Assembly (NCBI GenBank): GCA_964440735.1
Contig: CAYTTK010000148.1
Location: 1-6,266, forward strand
Length of the DNA stretch: 6,266 bases
DNA from: CAZBWE01 sp964440735
GTDB taxonomy: Bacteria; Planctomycetota; Phycisphaerae; Sedimentisphaerales; Anaerobacaceae
Direction: 5' to 3'
Below, piece after piece: positions 6,124-6,266 of this stretch. The translations under genes were made by a program, and so were the position numbers. Numbering within the stretch: position 1 is the first letter of the stretch; each line of letters begins with the position of its first letter. The notes under the pieces are model-generated. The model ran no database searches and had not been told where the DNA came from. It was given only the letters and a program-made list of their open reading frames with translations.

Positions 6124-6154
6124 AAATAATTTATTATTTACTACTTATTATTTA

Positions 6155-6266
6155 TTATTGTTTTGGGAAATTGAGTGCAGCGAATTCCTTGTGGAATTTT
6201 TTTGCGGCGTGGTCATATTCTAAAGCAGCGGTGATTTTAGAATTGAAATAGCCGAGATGGATACGC
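6155..6266 (-). CDS. AP2-domain DNA-binding protein, C-terminal fragment (runs off window)
   Basis: Reading leftward from the right edge, an open frame gives 36 residues, RIHLGYFNSKITAALEYDHA followed by AKKFHKEFAALNFPKQ, then TAA (6157-6155) with a second TAA right behind it. The pattern LGYF-x-S/T-x-x-x-AA-x-x-YD-x-AA-x-x-x-x-x-x-FA-x-LNFP is the C-terminal half of the AP2 fold. That fold binds DNA in plant ERF factors and in bacterial and phage HNH homing endonucleases and stand-alone AP2 proteins. The N-terminus lies outside, so an HNH nuclease domain can be neither shown nor excluded. AP2 proteins of this kind are often mobile, which fits the repeat-rich surroundings. No terminator hairpin follows directly. 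The sequence beyond the stop is a TAATAA-rich AT tract. Confidence 0.82.
   Translation of the reverse strand, partial: RIHLGYFNSKITAALEYDHAAKKFHKEFAALNFPKQ

Larger units (their letters stand above)
5365..6154. other. Repeat-rich intergenic region without genes
   Basis: This 790-bp stretch separates the kinase gene from the leftward AP2-domain gene. Open frames across it are short, and the repeats are shared between different frames, which is the pattern of non-coding palindromic repeats. It holds at least a dozen hairpins, two long perfect direct repeats, and several elements with related ends. The last part (6121-6157) is extremely AT-rich, with repeated TTATT(A) words. No tRNA, CRISPR or obvious origin was seen. 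Confidence 0.8.

Overview
The window reads as a bacterial chromosome segment, most likely from a planctomycete. An ECF sigma factor is translationally coupled to a very large Ser/Thr kinase with a membrane segment and a C-terminal TPR array. The TPR array ends in the ATCP...RNGEKAV.LA.KACELT motif typical of planctomycete TPR proteins, and an AP2-domain gene lies nearby. A class such as Phycisphaerae is plausible but is only inferred.

Layout. Positions 1-407 are the 3' end of a 23S rRNA gene, beginning at the sarcin-ricin loop. It carries a 171-nt enlarged helix 98. A 260-nt structured spacer follows, then 5S rRNA (668-777). A U-tract directly after 5S faces a clear intrinsic terminator (815-842) serving a leftward gene for a small exported protein (876-1274, minus). 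From the divergent intergenic region, a promoter-like sequence (1385-1413) leads into the sigma factor gene (1451-2065) and the kinase/TPR gene (2065-5364). These two overlap by one base (TGATG) and probably form one sensing and transcription-control module.

From 5365 to 6154 there is no credible gene. The stretch is a mosaic of palindromic repeats: a widespread ATTCCCGCG-type palindrome, two blocks of 40-41 bp hairpin units sharing an ATAAA loop but with different stems, a 92-bp perfect direct repeat, a 33-bp perfect direct repeat, and elements bounded by GACCCCGCAC / CGGGGCAAGCAA. At the right edge (6155-6266, minus) lies the C-terminal end of an AP2-type DNA-binding domain protein that runs off the window.

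The two strongest leads are the helix 98 expansion in 23S rRNA, whose closing stem resembles the ends of the downstream intergenic repeats, and the hairpin array with a constant loop, constant linkers and changing stems.
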